The notes beneath the pieces were generated by a model. The model did no database searches and was not told where the DNA came from. It saw only the letters and a list, made by a program, of their open reading frames with translations. A program made the position numbers and the translations under genes. DNA of 64,000 bases from DATCJA01 sp963734635 (GTDB lineage: Bacteria > Acidobacteriota > Vicinamibacteria > Vicinamibacterales > UBA2999): positions 434,001 through 498,000 of the forward strand of contig CAVTIA010000003.1 of assembly GCA_963734635.1 (NCBI GenBank), read 5' to 3'. This document shows, in pieces, positions 43,424 to 51,544 of the stretch (position 1 is its first letter; each line of letters begins with the position of its first letter).

Positions 43424-44887
43424 ATGAACCGAACCGGATACTGCGCTCTGCTCGGGGCCGCCATCGTGGCAGGCTGCACGCAGGCGACGCCAGAACAGCA
43501 GGTCGTGAACGACGCGGCGACGGCGCTTGGCGGCCGCGACCGCATCGTTGCCGTGAAGACGATTGTCATGGAAGGGGAAGGCACGCAGTACAACCCCGGG
43601 CAGGACGTCACTCCTGAAGCGAGTGGGCAGACGTTCACCGTGACGACCTATCGTCGCGCCATAGACGTCGCAGGCGGCCGTGCCCGCACCGAGCTCACGA
43701 GGAGGCCGAACTTCACGTTCTTCCAGGGTCCCGCCCCTCAGCGACAGGTGAACGGCGTCGATGGCGCTGTGGGCTACAACGTCGGCGCCAATGGCGCAGC
43801 AACGCGCGTCGCTGATGCCGTAGCCAACGATCGTCGCGCCGCCATCTTCCACCTGCCGGTCACGGCCGTGCGCGCGGCGCTGGATCCGATGGCGAAGTTG
43901 GGAAATGTGCGGACCGAAGGCAGCGAATCGCTGGTCGATGTGACGGCAGGAGGCCAGACCTTCACGTTGGCGATCGATGCGACGACGAAGCTGCCTACGC
44001 GGGTCATGTCGAAGACCTACGATACGAATCTGGGTGACGTCGTGCTCGAAACGGGCTTTGCGGAGTACCAGGATGCGTCGGGGCTGCAGCTCCCGGCTCG
44101 CCTGACCACGAAGACGGACGAATTCACCACCTCAGAGATGAAAATCGCGACGTACACCGTTGACGGGGACACCGGCGATCTTGCGACGCCGGCCGATGCC
44201 GTCAAGGCGCCCGCCATCACGGGTCCACCACCTGCGACCGTTGCGGTCCAGGAACTGGCCAAAGGCGTGTGGTATCTGGCCGGGGGATCGCATCACAGCG
44301 TGCTGGTCGAATTTGCGGACCATCTCACGCTGATCGAAGCGCCGCAGAACGAAACGAGGGCGCTTGCTGTGATCGCCAAGGCGCGCGAAGTCGTCCCCGG
44401 GAAACCTCTCACCCAGGTCGTCAACAGCCACCATCACTTCGACCACTCTGGCGGCATCCGCGCGGCGGTCGCAGAGGGGCTCACCGTGATCACGCATGAA
44501 GGAAACGTCGCGATGTTCAAGGAACAGGCGACGCGGGCGCACACGATCGTGCCCGACGCGCTGCAGAAGAGCCCCAAGCCGCTCATGATCGAGGGCGTCA
44601 GTGGAGAACGCGTTCTCTCTGATAGCACGATGACAGTGAACCTCTATCCGGTCTCCGGCCCGCACTCCGAGACGATGCTGATGGCGTACTTCCCGAGAGA
44701 GCGAATGCTCGTCGAAGCCGACGTGTACAACCCCGGCGGCGCGGTGCAGATGTTTGCCGGTCAGTTCCTCGATCAGGTGAAAAAGCGCAACCTGCGGATC
44801 GATCGCATGGTCCCGTTGCACGCCAAAGTCGGGACCTACGCACAGTTCGTCAAGGAGGCCACGGCGCCGCCGCCGGCGACGAACTAG
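43424..44887 (+). CDS. metallo-beta-lactamase-fold lipoprotein with N-terminal extension
   Basis: A 487-aa protein from the ATG at 43424 with a TGGAGG ribosome site; the frame is open to 43280. Lipobox-like IVAGC ends the signal. Residues ~20-270 form an outer-membrane-lipoprotein-sorting-like beta domain (TFTVTTYRRAIDVAGGRA), and ~280-470 an MBL domain with the metal motif NSHHHFDHSGG, SGPHSETMLM and RMVPLHAKVG. This is related to the quinoprotein-relay MBL group. It is part of the DUF6152-PDLSGIW-MBL run. Confidence 0.87.
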   Translation: MNRTGYCALLGAAIVAGCTQATPEQQVVNDAATALGGRDRIVAVKTIVMEGEGTQYNPGQDVTPEASGQTFTVTTYRRAIDVAGGRARTELTRRPNFTFFQGPAPQRQVNGVDGAVGYNVGANGAATRVADAVANDRRAAIFHLPVTAVRAALDPMAKLGNVRTEGSESLVDVTAGGQTFTLAIDATTKLPTRVMSKTYDTNLGDVVLETGFAEYQDASGLQLPARLTTKTDEFTTSEMKIATYTVDGDTGDLATPADAVKAPAITGPPPATVAVQELAKGVWYLAGGSHHSVLVEFADHLTLIEAPQNETRALAVIAKAREVVPGKPLTQVVNSHHHFDHSGGIRAAVAEGLTVITHEGNVAMFKEQATRAHTIVPDALQKSPKPLMIEGVSGERVLSDSTMTVNLYPVSGPHSETMLMAYFPRERMLVEADVYNPGGAVQMFAGQFLDQVKKRNLRIDRMVPLHAKVGTYAQFVKEATAPPPATN

Positions 44888-45038
44888 CGAGGCGGCGCCT
44901 CAGACGCGAGCATGAAATCCGCGGCTTCGCCTCGCTAGTTGCAGTATCTGCTTGCCCGCACTCCGTGCGGGCGAGACGTCTTGAAGGCGGTCCGAAAACT
45001 TGACTCACGTGCAAAGGAATTCCGCCTTCAAGACGTCT
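44882..45038. repeat. composite inverted-repeat block after the MBL gene
   Basis: Three hairpins in series: a 13-bp perfect inverted repeat (44882-44894 with 44928-44940, including the MBL stop codon); CCCGCAC-TCC-GTGCGGG (44955-44971); and a 17-bp perfect inverted repeat (44974-44990 with 45022-45038) around a 31-nt spacer. It may act as a terminator or be an immobile palindromic element. Confidence 0.75.
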
Positions 45039-45388
45039 AGGGGCTGGGTCCGGCTGGAGTAGCGCGCTGGCTTGAGCCTGCGCGCTCCGCTTTGGACGCT
45101 GCACGTCCGACCAACACAAACACATCACTCAGCCGCGGCGATTGCACGGAGAATTTCGATTGCGCGGCCCACAAGAGCGGTTGTCTCGCGTCGAATCGGC
45201 GGCGACGTGGTCCAAGTGCCGCAAAGTCTGGTATCCCCCAGCGTGAAAACCGCTTCGGGCGCGACTTCAGCGAAGAAGCGCGAACGAGGGACGCGCGACT
45301 TCCGTCGGAACTCATTACAAAATTGCGGGTTGGCGTGTACATCCAATGAGATATATGACCGGCCTGAATGTTGCGACGCACATCCGAT
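45039..45388. other. non-coding stretch upstream of the pilin gene
   Basis: About 350 bp with only short frames lacking any family feature. It presumably contains the pilin promoter and leader; no clear -10/-35 pair was identified. Confidence 0.4.
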
Positions 45389-45786
45389 ATGACTCTCGCT
45401 CGCGCGTTCCGGCGTCTCGTTCGACAAACAGAAGGCGTTGACCTTGTGGAATACGCCCTGCTGGGGAGCTTCGTCGCGATTACTGCGTACGCAGGCGTGA
45501 CATCCCTCGGCAACTCACTGAGTGGCCTCTACACGGCGGTGTTCGATTCCGTCATTGTGCAGTCTGAGGCGAGCGGGGCCCCAGATGGCGGCGCGGGCGG
45601 CGCCGGCGCTGGCGGCGGTGGCACGGGCGGTGGTGGTACGGGCGGCGGAGGCACGGGCGGCGCGGTACGGGTGGGAGCGGTACTGGAGGCGGCGGCAACG
45701 GCAACGGCGGGGGCGGCAACGGAAACGGCGGTGGGAACGGCGGCGGAAATGGAGGTGGTAACGGCGGAGGGAAGAATGGCAAGTAG
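45389..45786 (+). CDS. Flp/class IVb pilin-like protein with Gly/Asn-rich tail (frameshift in tail)
   Basis: Starts MTLARAFRRLVRQTEGVDLVEYALLGSF: a short basic leader, the prepilin peptidase motif with the essential Glu-Tyr, then a single hydrophobic helix (~residues 24-50) as in Flp pilins. A low-complexity tail of GGGT units follows. The annotated frame leaves the repeat at ~45662-45668 and runs to 45823, whereas a one-base shift continues TGGSGTGGGGNGNGG with many GGGN units to a TAG at 45786. The tail frame shift is probably an indel in repetitive DNA. No tad genes are nearby. Confidence 0.75.
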
Positions 45787-46010
45787 GCGCGCCGACCCGG
45801 CGCTCCTGCGTGCGCGGCACTAACACGGGGTGCGCCCCCCTCTGCTCGGCGGTACCCCCGTTATATGCGGGCAATAACTCGGGAGTGCCAGTAAGTCTCA
45901 CCGAATAGTCTTCCCAGCTATACCTCGAAATTCGCGTCTCACATGCGGCGGTGTAATATCGCCACCGGGTCCCGGTTGACGTGGGGCCAAAGGGCTCAGG
46001 AGGTCCGATC

Positions 46011-46784
46011 ATGCGGCGCGCAGCAATGCTCGTTTTCATCTTGCTTCCGTTCGTGGCTGCGGGTGCGGTCCAGCCACCGGCCTCTCAGGGGTCCGGGGCC
46101 GCGGGTGCAGTCGCGGAGTGGACCGAGTACCAGAACGTTCAAGACGGCTTCAAGGTCGTGTTCCCGGGCCAGCCAAAGATCACTGAGACGACGTGGGCGT
46201 CGGAGTATGGCTACAAGCTGCCCGCGCGCACATATAGCGCCGAGCGGAGTCGCGAACGCTATTCAGTGATGGTGGTCGATTACAGCCCGATCGAACAGCA
46301 AGGCATGGCGCGCTACAAAGCGTGCCCACCCGGTGCTGAACCTTGTTTGGGCAGCGAACTGTCGGGGCCGGGGTATTGGAGACACGACGTGCGAGGGGCG
46401 CTGATCTACGCGACGTCGAAGATCCTCGAGCGGAATGTCAAGGTGACGCGATATCACTGGAGTCATCAGGACCTCGTCGAGGGTCAGCAGCTGCAGCTGA
46501 CCAACAACACGGACCAGTCGCGCACGTTCGCGTTCATCGGCATGCACGAGATGAAGCTGTACATCCTCGAAGGCACAGTGCCGCAGGGAAGCCCTGAGCC
46601 CGGGCTGTTTCAGCAGTCGATGGGGTGGGTGGACAAGGACGGCAACGGGATTCGGTATCAGACGATCTACGCGAATCAGTTCTATGGATTGAAAGAAATG
46701 CCGCCGCCATCGCGTGCAGGTGGCGGTCGCGGGCAAGGCGGCCGACGCGGCGGTGGCGCAGGTGGCGCCGGCAACGCTCAGTAG
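46011..46784 (+). CDS. secreted protein of unknown function with Gly/Arg-rich tail
   Basis: A 257-aa protein from the ATG at 46011, 8 nt after AGGAGG; the frame is open from 45981. A signal peptide ends FVAAGA. The mature region (WTEYQNVQDGFKVVFPGQPK, RYSVMVVDYSPIEQQGMARY) resembles the PsbP/DUF1795-like fold that binds 'F.v.fP..P'. The C-terminus is GGGRGQGGRRGGG. Function unknown. Confidence 0.75.
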   Translation: MRRAAMLVFILLPFVAAGAVQPPASQGSGAAGAVAEWTEYQNVQDGFKVVFPGQPKITETTWASEYGYKLPARTYSAERSRERYSVMVVDYSPIEQQGMARYKACPPGAEPCLGSELSGPGYWRHDVRGALIYATSKILERNVKVTRYHWSHQDLVEGQQLQLTNNTDQSRTFAFIGMHEMKLYILEGTVPQGSPEPGLFQQSMGWVDKDGNGIRYQTIYANQFYGLKEMPPPSRAGGGRGQGGRRGGGAGGAGNAQ

Positions 46785-46818
46785 CGCGGGTACTCGCACC
46801 CTAGAACGTAGAACCCGT

Positions 46819-46928
46819 CGTTCACAGTTCTCGGTTCTCACTTCTCAGTTCGTGTTCAGGTTCGGTTGGGTTCCGCCGGGTCGAACGTGAACACGAACCG
46901 AGAACTGAGAAGCCCAGAAGTGTGAACG
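46819..46928. terminator. long hairpin between convergent genes
   Basis: Arms of about 40 bp (46819-46858 and 46888-46928) are complementary apart from a few mismatches and one bulge, built of CTTCTCAGTTC-type units. Its position between converging 3' ends suggests bidirectional termination; no U-tract is obvious. Confidence 0.6.
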
Positions 46929-46934
46929 CAGGTA

Positions 46935-48071
46935 TCAGACGGCTTCCGCGATCGCCTCCATACGATCCAGCGGAATCATTTCGCTGACCTTCTTCTCCCG
47001 TGCTTTGACATCGTTGTACTCGATCGTTGCCTCACGCACGGCGTTGGCGTTGTAGTCCGGCGTGAGCGTGCCGTTCCACTCGGCGTACCAGCGCACCGTG
47101 TCCATGATGAGTCGTTCGGGACCGATCCAGTTGTCGAACCGTCCGAGCCGGATTTCGGCCGCAGCCACACCAGGCGTCATTTTCGCGTCGTAGCGCTTGC
47201 GAGCCTCGACGCCGAGTACCTGGAAGTAATCCCGCATCTCGGCCAGCTCCTTCTTGCCGGCGATCGGACCGTGACCCGGGACGAGCACGTCCGCGTCCCA
47301 CCCGAGGATTGCGTTGCACACGTCAATCCACTTGGTGATGTAGCTGTTGTTGGCATACGGAGCAACCCAGAAGAAGCCAACATCCCCGAGAAACACGATC
47401 TTGTGCTGCGGCAGATACGCCACGACGTCGCCCCAGGTGTGGGCAGGACCGACACACCTGAACTGCACTTCGGTGCCGCCGATGTCGTAGACCAGGTCGT
47501 CCTTGAAGGTCACCGTTGGCGGCACCAGACGGCGTTCCTCTGCTGCTTCGACGACGCCGGGCGTGGGGGCCCACATCTTTGGCGTGTTGGGGATCGCCTT
47601 GAGCACCTCCGACCGACAGTACGGATGACTGAGGATCTCGGCCTGAGTGAAGAACTGATTGCCGTTGACGTGATCGCCATGATGATGGGTAAGGACGAGC
47701 CGCGCGACGTCTTTGCCCGTCGCCTTCTTTGCCGCGGCGATGAAGCTGCGCGCCGGAACAGGACCCTGGAGCGCATCGATCGCCAGCAGATAGTCGCGCC
47801 CGGCGATGATTCCGGCGTTTGAAACGCCGGCGGCGCTGATGCCTGGCCCGCCCCCTTGCGCATACGCATAAACATTTGGCGCAAGCTGCCGGAGTTCGCG
47901 GTTCCACTTCGGCGGCATCGGATACCGGGGATCGGTCGCGGGAGGTGGGGTGGGATTGACGACCTGCGGGCCGCCCTGCGCAAAGAGGCGCCCATTGCCC
48001 GCTCGATCGAACATCGCCGCAGCGCCTACAACCGCTCCGGCACCGAGCCGGATTGCTTCACGCCGGTTCAT
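46935..48071 (-). CDS. Tat-exported metallo-beta-lactamase-fold hydrolase
   Basis: A 378-aa protein from the ATG at 48071 with AAGGAGG upstream; the open extension to 48092 is not needed. A twin-arginine signal (NRREAIRLGAGAVVGAAAMF) suggests folding or metal loading before export. The MBL motif is LTHHHGDHVNG, with further ligands in CVGPAHTWGDV and VLVPGHGPIAG. Substrate unknown. Confidence 0.88.
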   Translation of the reverse strand: MNRREAIRLGAGAVVGAAAMFDRAGNGRLFAQGGPQVVNPTPPPATDPRYPMPPKWNRELRQLAPNVYAYAQGGGPGISAAGVSNAGIIAGRDYLLAIDALQGPVPARSFIAAAKKATGKDVARLVLTHHHGDHVNGNQFFTQAEILSHPYCRSEVLKAIPNTPKMWAPTPGVVEAAEERRLVPPTVTFKDDLVYDIGGTEVQFRCVGPAHTWGDVVAYLPQHKIVFLGDVGFFWVAPYANNSYITKWIDVCNAILGWDADVLVPGHGPIAGKKELAEMRDYFQVLGVEARKRYDAKMTPGVAAAEIRLGRFDNWIGPERLIMDTVRWYAEWNGTLTPDYNANAVREATIEYNDVKAREKKVSEMIPLDRMEAIAEAV

Positions 48072-48095
48072 GTGTGCCTCCTTACGCTTCACTGC

Positions 48096-48113
48096 GGAAG
48101 CCTAAAGGCTTCC
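48096..48113. repeat. palindromic repeat GGAAGCCT-AA-AGGCTTCC
   Basis: Perfect 8-bp arms and a 2-nt loop upstream of the MBL gene. It follows the same arm-AA-arm plan as the CCGGCT palindromes. Confidence 0.65.
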
Positions 48114-48289
48114 AGCTACTCAAGAGCAGTAGCCAAGTGTGAACTGAAACGAGCGCATGATGAATGCCTGACGGTTGTCTGTCAATCTTTCAATCGTCCG
48201 CATCGTTCGAACCAATGAGCCACGTTGTGGTCCTTTAGTGATTTCTTTGTGGCTCGCGAGTCTTTGTGGCCATAGTGGTTCCATCGTGG

Positions 48290-49270
48290 CTACCGCGGCA
48301 GCGTGAATGCGTCGGCTGGCGGCGGCGCCGTCTTCGGGTCCTTGAGACGCGGCCGGGCGGCGTTGATCGCAGCCACCGTCGTGCGGATCATGTGCCATCC
48401 CTCGTTCACGCGTCTGACGATATCGTCAGCGTCGTTCGCGGTGATGTTGCATGCGATCTTGTGAGCCTTGCACGCTGTCAGGATCTTCTGCCGTGCCGTT
48501 TCGACCTCCGGATGATTGCCCGGCAGGCCCATAGAGTGTGCCAGGTCGTTGGCATTTCCCAGGAAGAGCGATCCGACTCCGGGTGTGGCGGCAATCTGGT
48601 CCACGTTGGCGACGCCTTCTACTGATTCAATCATCATCGTCGCCAGCAGATCGCCGTCGGGATTGAGCGGCCACAGATCCGCATGGCGCTCGTACTCCTC
48701 GGTCGTCAGGCCCCACAGCCATGTTGCGTTGCCTGGACCTGAGCCGCGAATGCCCTTTGGCTGCGGGTACTTCGAGTCGCGCCGGGGCGGATACCGCATG
48801 TAGGTGACAGCGAGCCGGGCCTGCTCGGGCGTGTCCACCCCATTGAAGAAGACCCCGTGCAGTCCCATGTCGAGCGCCTGCTTGACGACCCACCCGGATT
48901 CGTCGGCTTCGGGCGGAAAGCGCGCCATGAGCGCGACGTTAGGCTGGAGATTGCCTTTCTTCAGGACCATTGCCCGATCGGCCATCGCGAGATGGAACTG
49001 GTACAGCGCTGGCATATCGAGCGGGTTGTGCTCCATGTCGACGTAGATGTAGTCAGCCGGCGCCCGCGCGGCGGCACGTGCCGACCCGATCGACATTTCG
49101 ATCCCGGCCTGGAGGCCGTAGACCGTGCGTCCCTCCGCCAGTTTGGCAATCACCGGATTGAGATGCAGGCGTTGTTCGCCAATTTGGGCCGAAACCGCCG
49201 TTGCCGCGCTCACCACGACCAGGGCCGTTATGGCAAGGCCGGCAACCTTCAGGAGTACATAATTCGACAT
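48290..49270 (-). CDS. exported HpcH/HpaI-type aldolase
   Basis: A 326-aa protein from the ATG at 49270 (GAGGAGG upstream; the open frame to 49711 is antisense shadow). A Sec signal (LLKVAGLAITALVVVSAATAVSAQ) precedes a class II aldolase barrel: DYIYVDMEHNPLDM, GWVVKQALDMGLHGVFFNGV, MIESVEGVANVDQIAATPGV and LFLGNANDLAHSMG, with Glu/Asp metal ligands. Members cleave 2-keto-3-deoxy acids with pyruvate. Export of this cytosolic enzyme class is unusual. Confidence 0.87.
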   Translation of the reverse strand: MSNYVLLKVAGLAITALVVVSAATAVSAQIGEQRLHLNPVIAKLAEGRTVYGLQAGIEMSIGSARAAARAPADYIYVDMEHNPLDMPALYQFHLAMADRAMVLKKGNLQPNVALMARFPPEADESGWVVKQALDMGLHGVFFNGVDTPEQARLAVTYMRYPPRRDSKYPQPKGIRGSGPGNATWLWGLTTEEYERHADLWPLNPDGDLLATMMIESVEGVANVDQIAATPGVGSLFLGNANDLAHSMGLPGNHPEVETARQKILTACKAHKIACNITANDADDIVRRVNEGWHMIRTTVAAINAARPRLKDPKTAPPPADAFTLPR

Positions 49271-49391
49271 GCTCGACCTCCTCGTCGGGTGGAGCCTACA
49301 TGCTTGACCTCCAGCGGCGCAAATTGATGGCGAGAGGCATTTACGTCCGGCGGGACCGGGTTGGCGATACAATCCGCTGGGCTTTCGCGGC

Positions 49392-50993
49392 ATGTTGAAG
49401 AGCTTTGCCGGTCTTCGGGCCTTCGCGCGCAGGCGGTGGGTAGTTCTCTTCGTACTGTGCGCCGCCGTAATGGCGACATTGATTGCCTGGACCGCGGCGC
49501 GCGTGCCGTTCTCCTCCGAGATCCTCCGGTCGCGAATCGTCAGCACACTCAGTGAGCGGCTGAATGCCGATGTCGAGCTCGGAGCTGTGACGCTGCGAAT
49601 TCTTCCGCGATTCGAGGTCAGGGGCGAGGATCTCGTGATTCGCCGCGAAGGTAGTGGTGACGTCCCGCCGCTGTTCCGCATCGAGGCTTTCACCGTCAAC
49701 GCCGACATCATGGGCTTATGGCGTCGGCATGTCGCCTACGTGAAGCTCGACGGGCTCGAGATCCAGATACCGCCGCGCAAGGACAACGATGAGAGTGGCG
49801 ACCGTGATCGCGGCCCAGCGGGTGGCCCCCACTTCATAGAAGGACGTCAGGTCGTGGTGGATGTGCTCGACGCGCCAGGCGCCAAGCTTGTCATCCTGCC
49901 GCGGCGCGCGGAAAAGCCACCAAAGACGTGGTACATGCACGACCTGCGAGTCGAATCGGTCAGCGCGAATACGGCGATGCCGTTCAAGGCCGTGCTGACC
50001 AATGCGCAGCCTCCGGGTCAGATCGCGACACAAGGATCTGTCGGACCGTGGCATCGTGACGATCCCGGCCACACGCCGGTCCAGGGGCAGTTCACCTTCA
50101 AGGACGCCGACCTCGGGGTGTTCAAGGGAATCGACGGGACGTTGTCCGCCGAGGGTACCTATGGCGGTTCGCTCGATCGGATCGAGGTGCTGGGGGAAAC
50201 AGACACACCCGATTTCACGGTGACCGTCAGCGGGCAGCCGGTGCCACTGAAAACGAAGTATCACGCGATCGTTGACGGGACGAATGGCGATACGCGTCTC
50301 GAGAACATCAGCGCGTCGTTCATGAACACATCGTTGACGGCGAAAGGCGGCGTATTCGACGTCGAAGGCAGGAAAGGGCGGGTGGTCACCCTCGATATCA
50401 CCATCGACAACGGGCGGATCGAGGACGTGATGCGTCTGGCAGTGAAGACACCGAAGCCGCCAATGACCGGTGTACTGCACATGGCTACTGCGTTCAACCT
50501 TCCGCCGGGGGACGAAGACGTTGTGGACAAGCTCGCGCTGAATGGCCGGTTCGTAATCGAGCGGGGGGGCTTCACCGATCCCGGCGTGCAGCAGAAGATC
50601 GATACGCTGAGCCAGCGAGCCAGCGGAAAGGTGCAGATGGCGAAGCCCCGAAACGTCGCGTCCACTTTCGCCGGACAGTTTGTGCTGGACGACAGCGTTC
50701 TCGCGATCCCCGCCGTGAGCTTCGACGTTCCGGGCGCAGTGGTCGAGTTGAAGGGGCAATATGCGCTCAGACGGGAGACGCTGGCCTTTGCGGGCGAGCT
50801 CGAGATGGATGCGAAGCTGTCGCAGACCACCACCGGGTTCAAGTCGTTCCTCCTCAGGGCCGTCGATCCGCTTTTCAGGCGTGGCGGCCGGACCGTAGTC
50901 CCGATCAGGATCACGGGTTCACGTAACGAGCCGTCCTTCGGCCTCGACGTGAGGCGTGTTTTCACCCGGCGGGACGTCGCCGGCGGCAACTGA
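49392..50993 (+). CDS. AsmA-like membrane-anchored protein
   Basis: A 533-aa protein with an N-terminal transmembrane helix (WVVLFVLCAAVMATLIAWTA), then an AsmA N-terminal region (LNADVELGAVTLRILPRFEV, VAYVKLDGLEIQIPPRK) and long beta-rich repeats ending in an AsmA C-terminal pattern (GKVQMAKPRNVASTFAGQFV, ELKGQYALRRETLAFAGEL). AsmA/TamB-type proteins bridge the periplasm and influence lipid transport. It stands alone, divergent from the aldolase. Confidence 0.85.
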   Translation: MLKSFAGLRAFARRRWVVLFVLCAAVMATLIAWTAARVPFSSEILRSRIVSTLSERLNADVELGAVTLRILPRFEVRGEDLVIRREGSGDVPPLFRIEAFTVNADIMGLWRRHVAYVKLDGLEIQIPPRKDNDESGDRDRGPAGGPHFIEGRQVVVDVLDAPGAKLVILPRRAEKPPKTWYMHDLRVESVSANTAMPFKAVLTNAQPPGQIATQGSVGPWHRDDPGHTPVQGQFTFKDADLGVFKGIDGTLSAEGTYGGSLDRIEVLGETDTPDFTVTVSGQPVPLKTKYHAIVDGTNGDTRLENISASFMNTSLTAKGGVFDVEGRKGRVVTLDITIDNGRIEDVMRLAVKTPKPPMTGVLHMATAFNLPPGDEDVVDKLALNGRFVIERGGFTDPGVQQKIDTLSQRASGKVQMAKPRNVASTFAGQFVLDDSVLAIPAVSFDVPGAVVELKGQYALRRETLAFAGELEMDAKLSQTTTGFKSFLLRAVDPLFRRGGRTVVPIRITGSRNEPSFGLDVRRVFTRRDVAGGN

Positions 50994-51082
50994 CCGCGTC
51001 CTGACGTCCATTTCTTTGGCTTGACGGTTTCATCGCCGGATCATCCGGCGATGGGTTACGATTCCACCGCAAGGAGGCAAGG

Positions 51083-51544
51083 ATGCGCGGGTATCGGCTT
51101 GCTCCGTTCGCCGTGGTAGGTCTGGGTTCGTTTGCGCTGCTTGTCCTGTGGGGCTCTCCGGCCACCGCGCAGACGAAGGCATACGGTGGTCGTCTTTCAC
51201 CGGTGCCGATTACAGTGGCGATGCAGGAAGCCGTTGCTGGCCGCGGTTCGGTCAACGCGGTGCTATCCGATAATCGCCTCACGATCGAAGGCACCTTCGA
51301 CGGCTTGCGGTCGCCCGCGACGGTTGCGCGGCTGCATGTCGCGCCGCGCGGTATTCGAGGGCCCGCGGTCGCCGACATCATGGTGCCGGGCGCAACGAGC
51401 GGCACCTTCAAGGCTGTCGTGCAATTATCCGATGCGCAGCGGCAGGCTCTCGAGAAGAACTCCCTGTACATTCAGATTCACAGTCAGAAGGCACCGGACG
51501 GCAATCTATGGGGTTGGCTCCTTCCCCAGGAGGTAAAACGGTGA
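51083..51544 (+). CDS. secreted CHRD-like protein
   Basis: A 153-aa protein with an AAGGAGG site before the ATG and a signal peptide ending ATAQT. The domain carries VNAVLSDNRLTIEGTFDGL, VARLHVAPRGIRGP and LYIQIHSQKAPDGNLWGWL, matching the CHRD pattern (xxLHxA...Y..iH). Function unknown. Its TGA overlaps the start of the PQQ dehydrogenase gene (TGATG), so the two are translated together. Confidence 0.85.
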   Translation: MRGYRLAPFAVVGLGSFALLVLWGSPATAQTKAYGGRLSPVPITVAMQEAVAGRGSVNAVLSDNRLTIEGTFDGLRSPATVARLHVAPRGIRGPAVADIMVPGATSGTFKAVVQLSDAQRQALEKNSLYIQIHSQKAPDGNLWGWLLPQEVKR

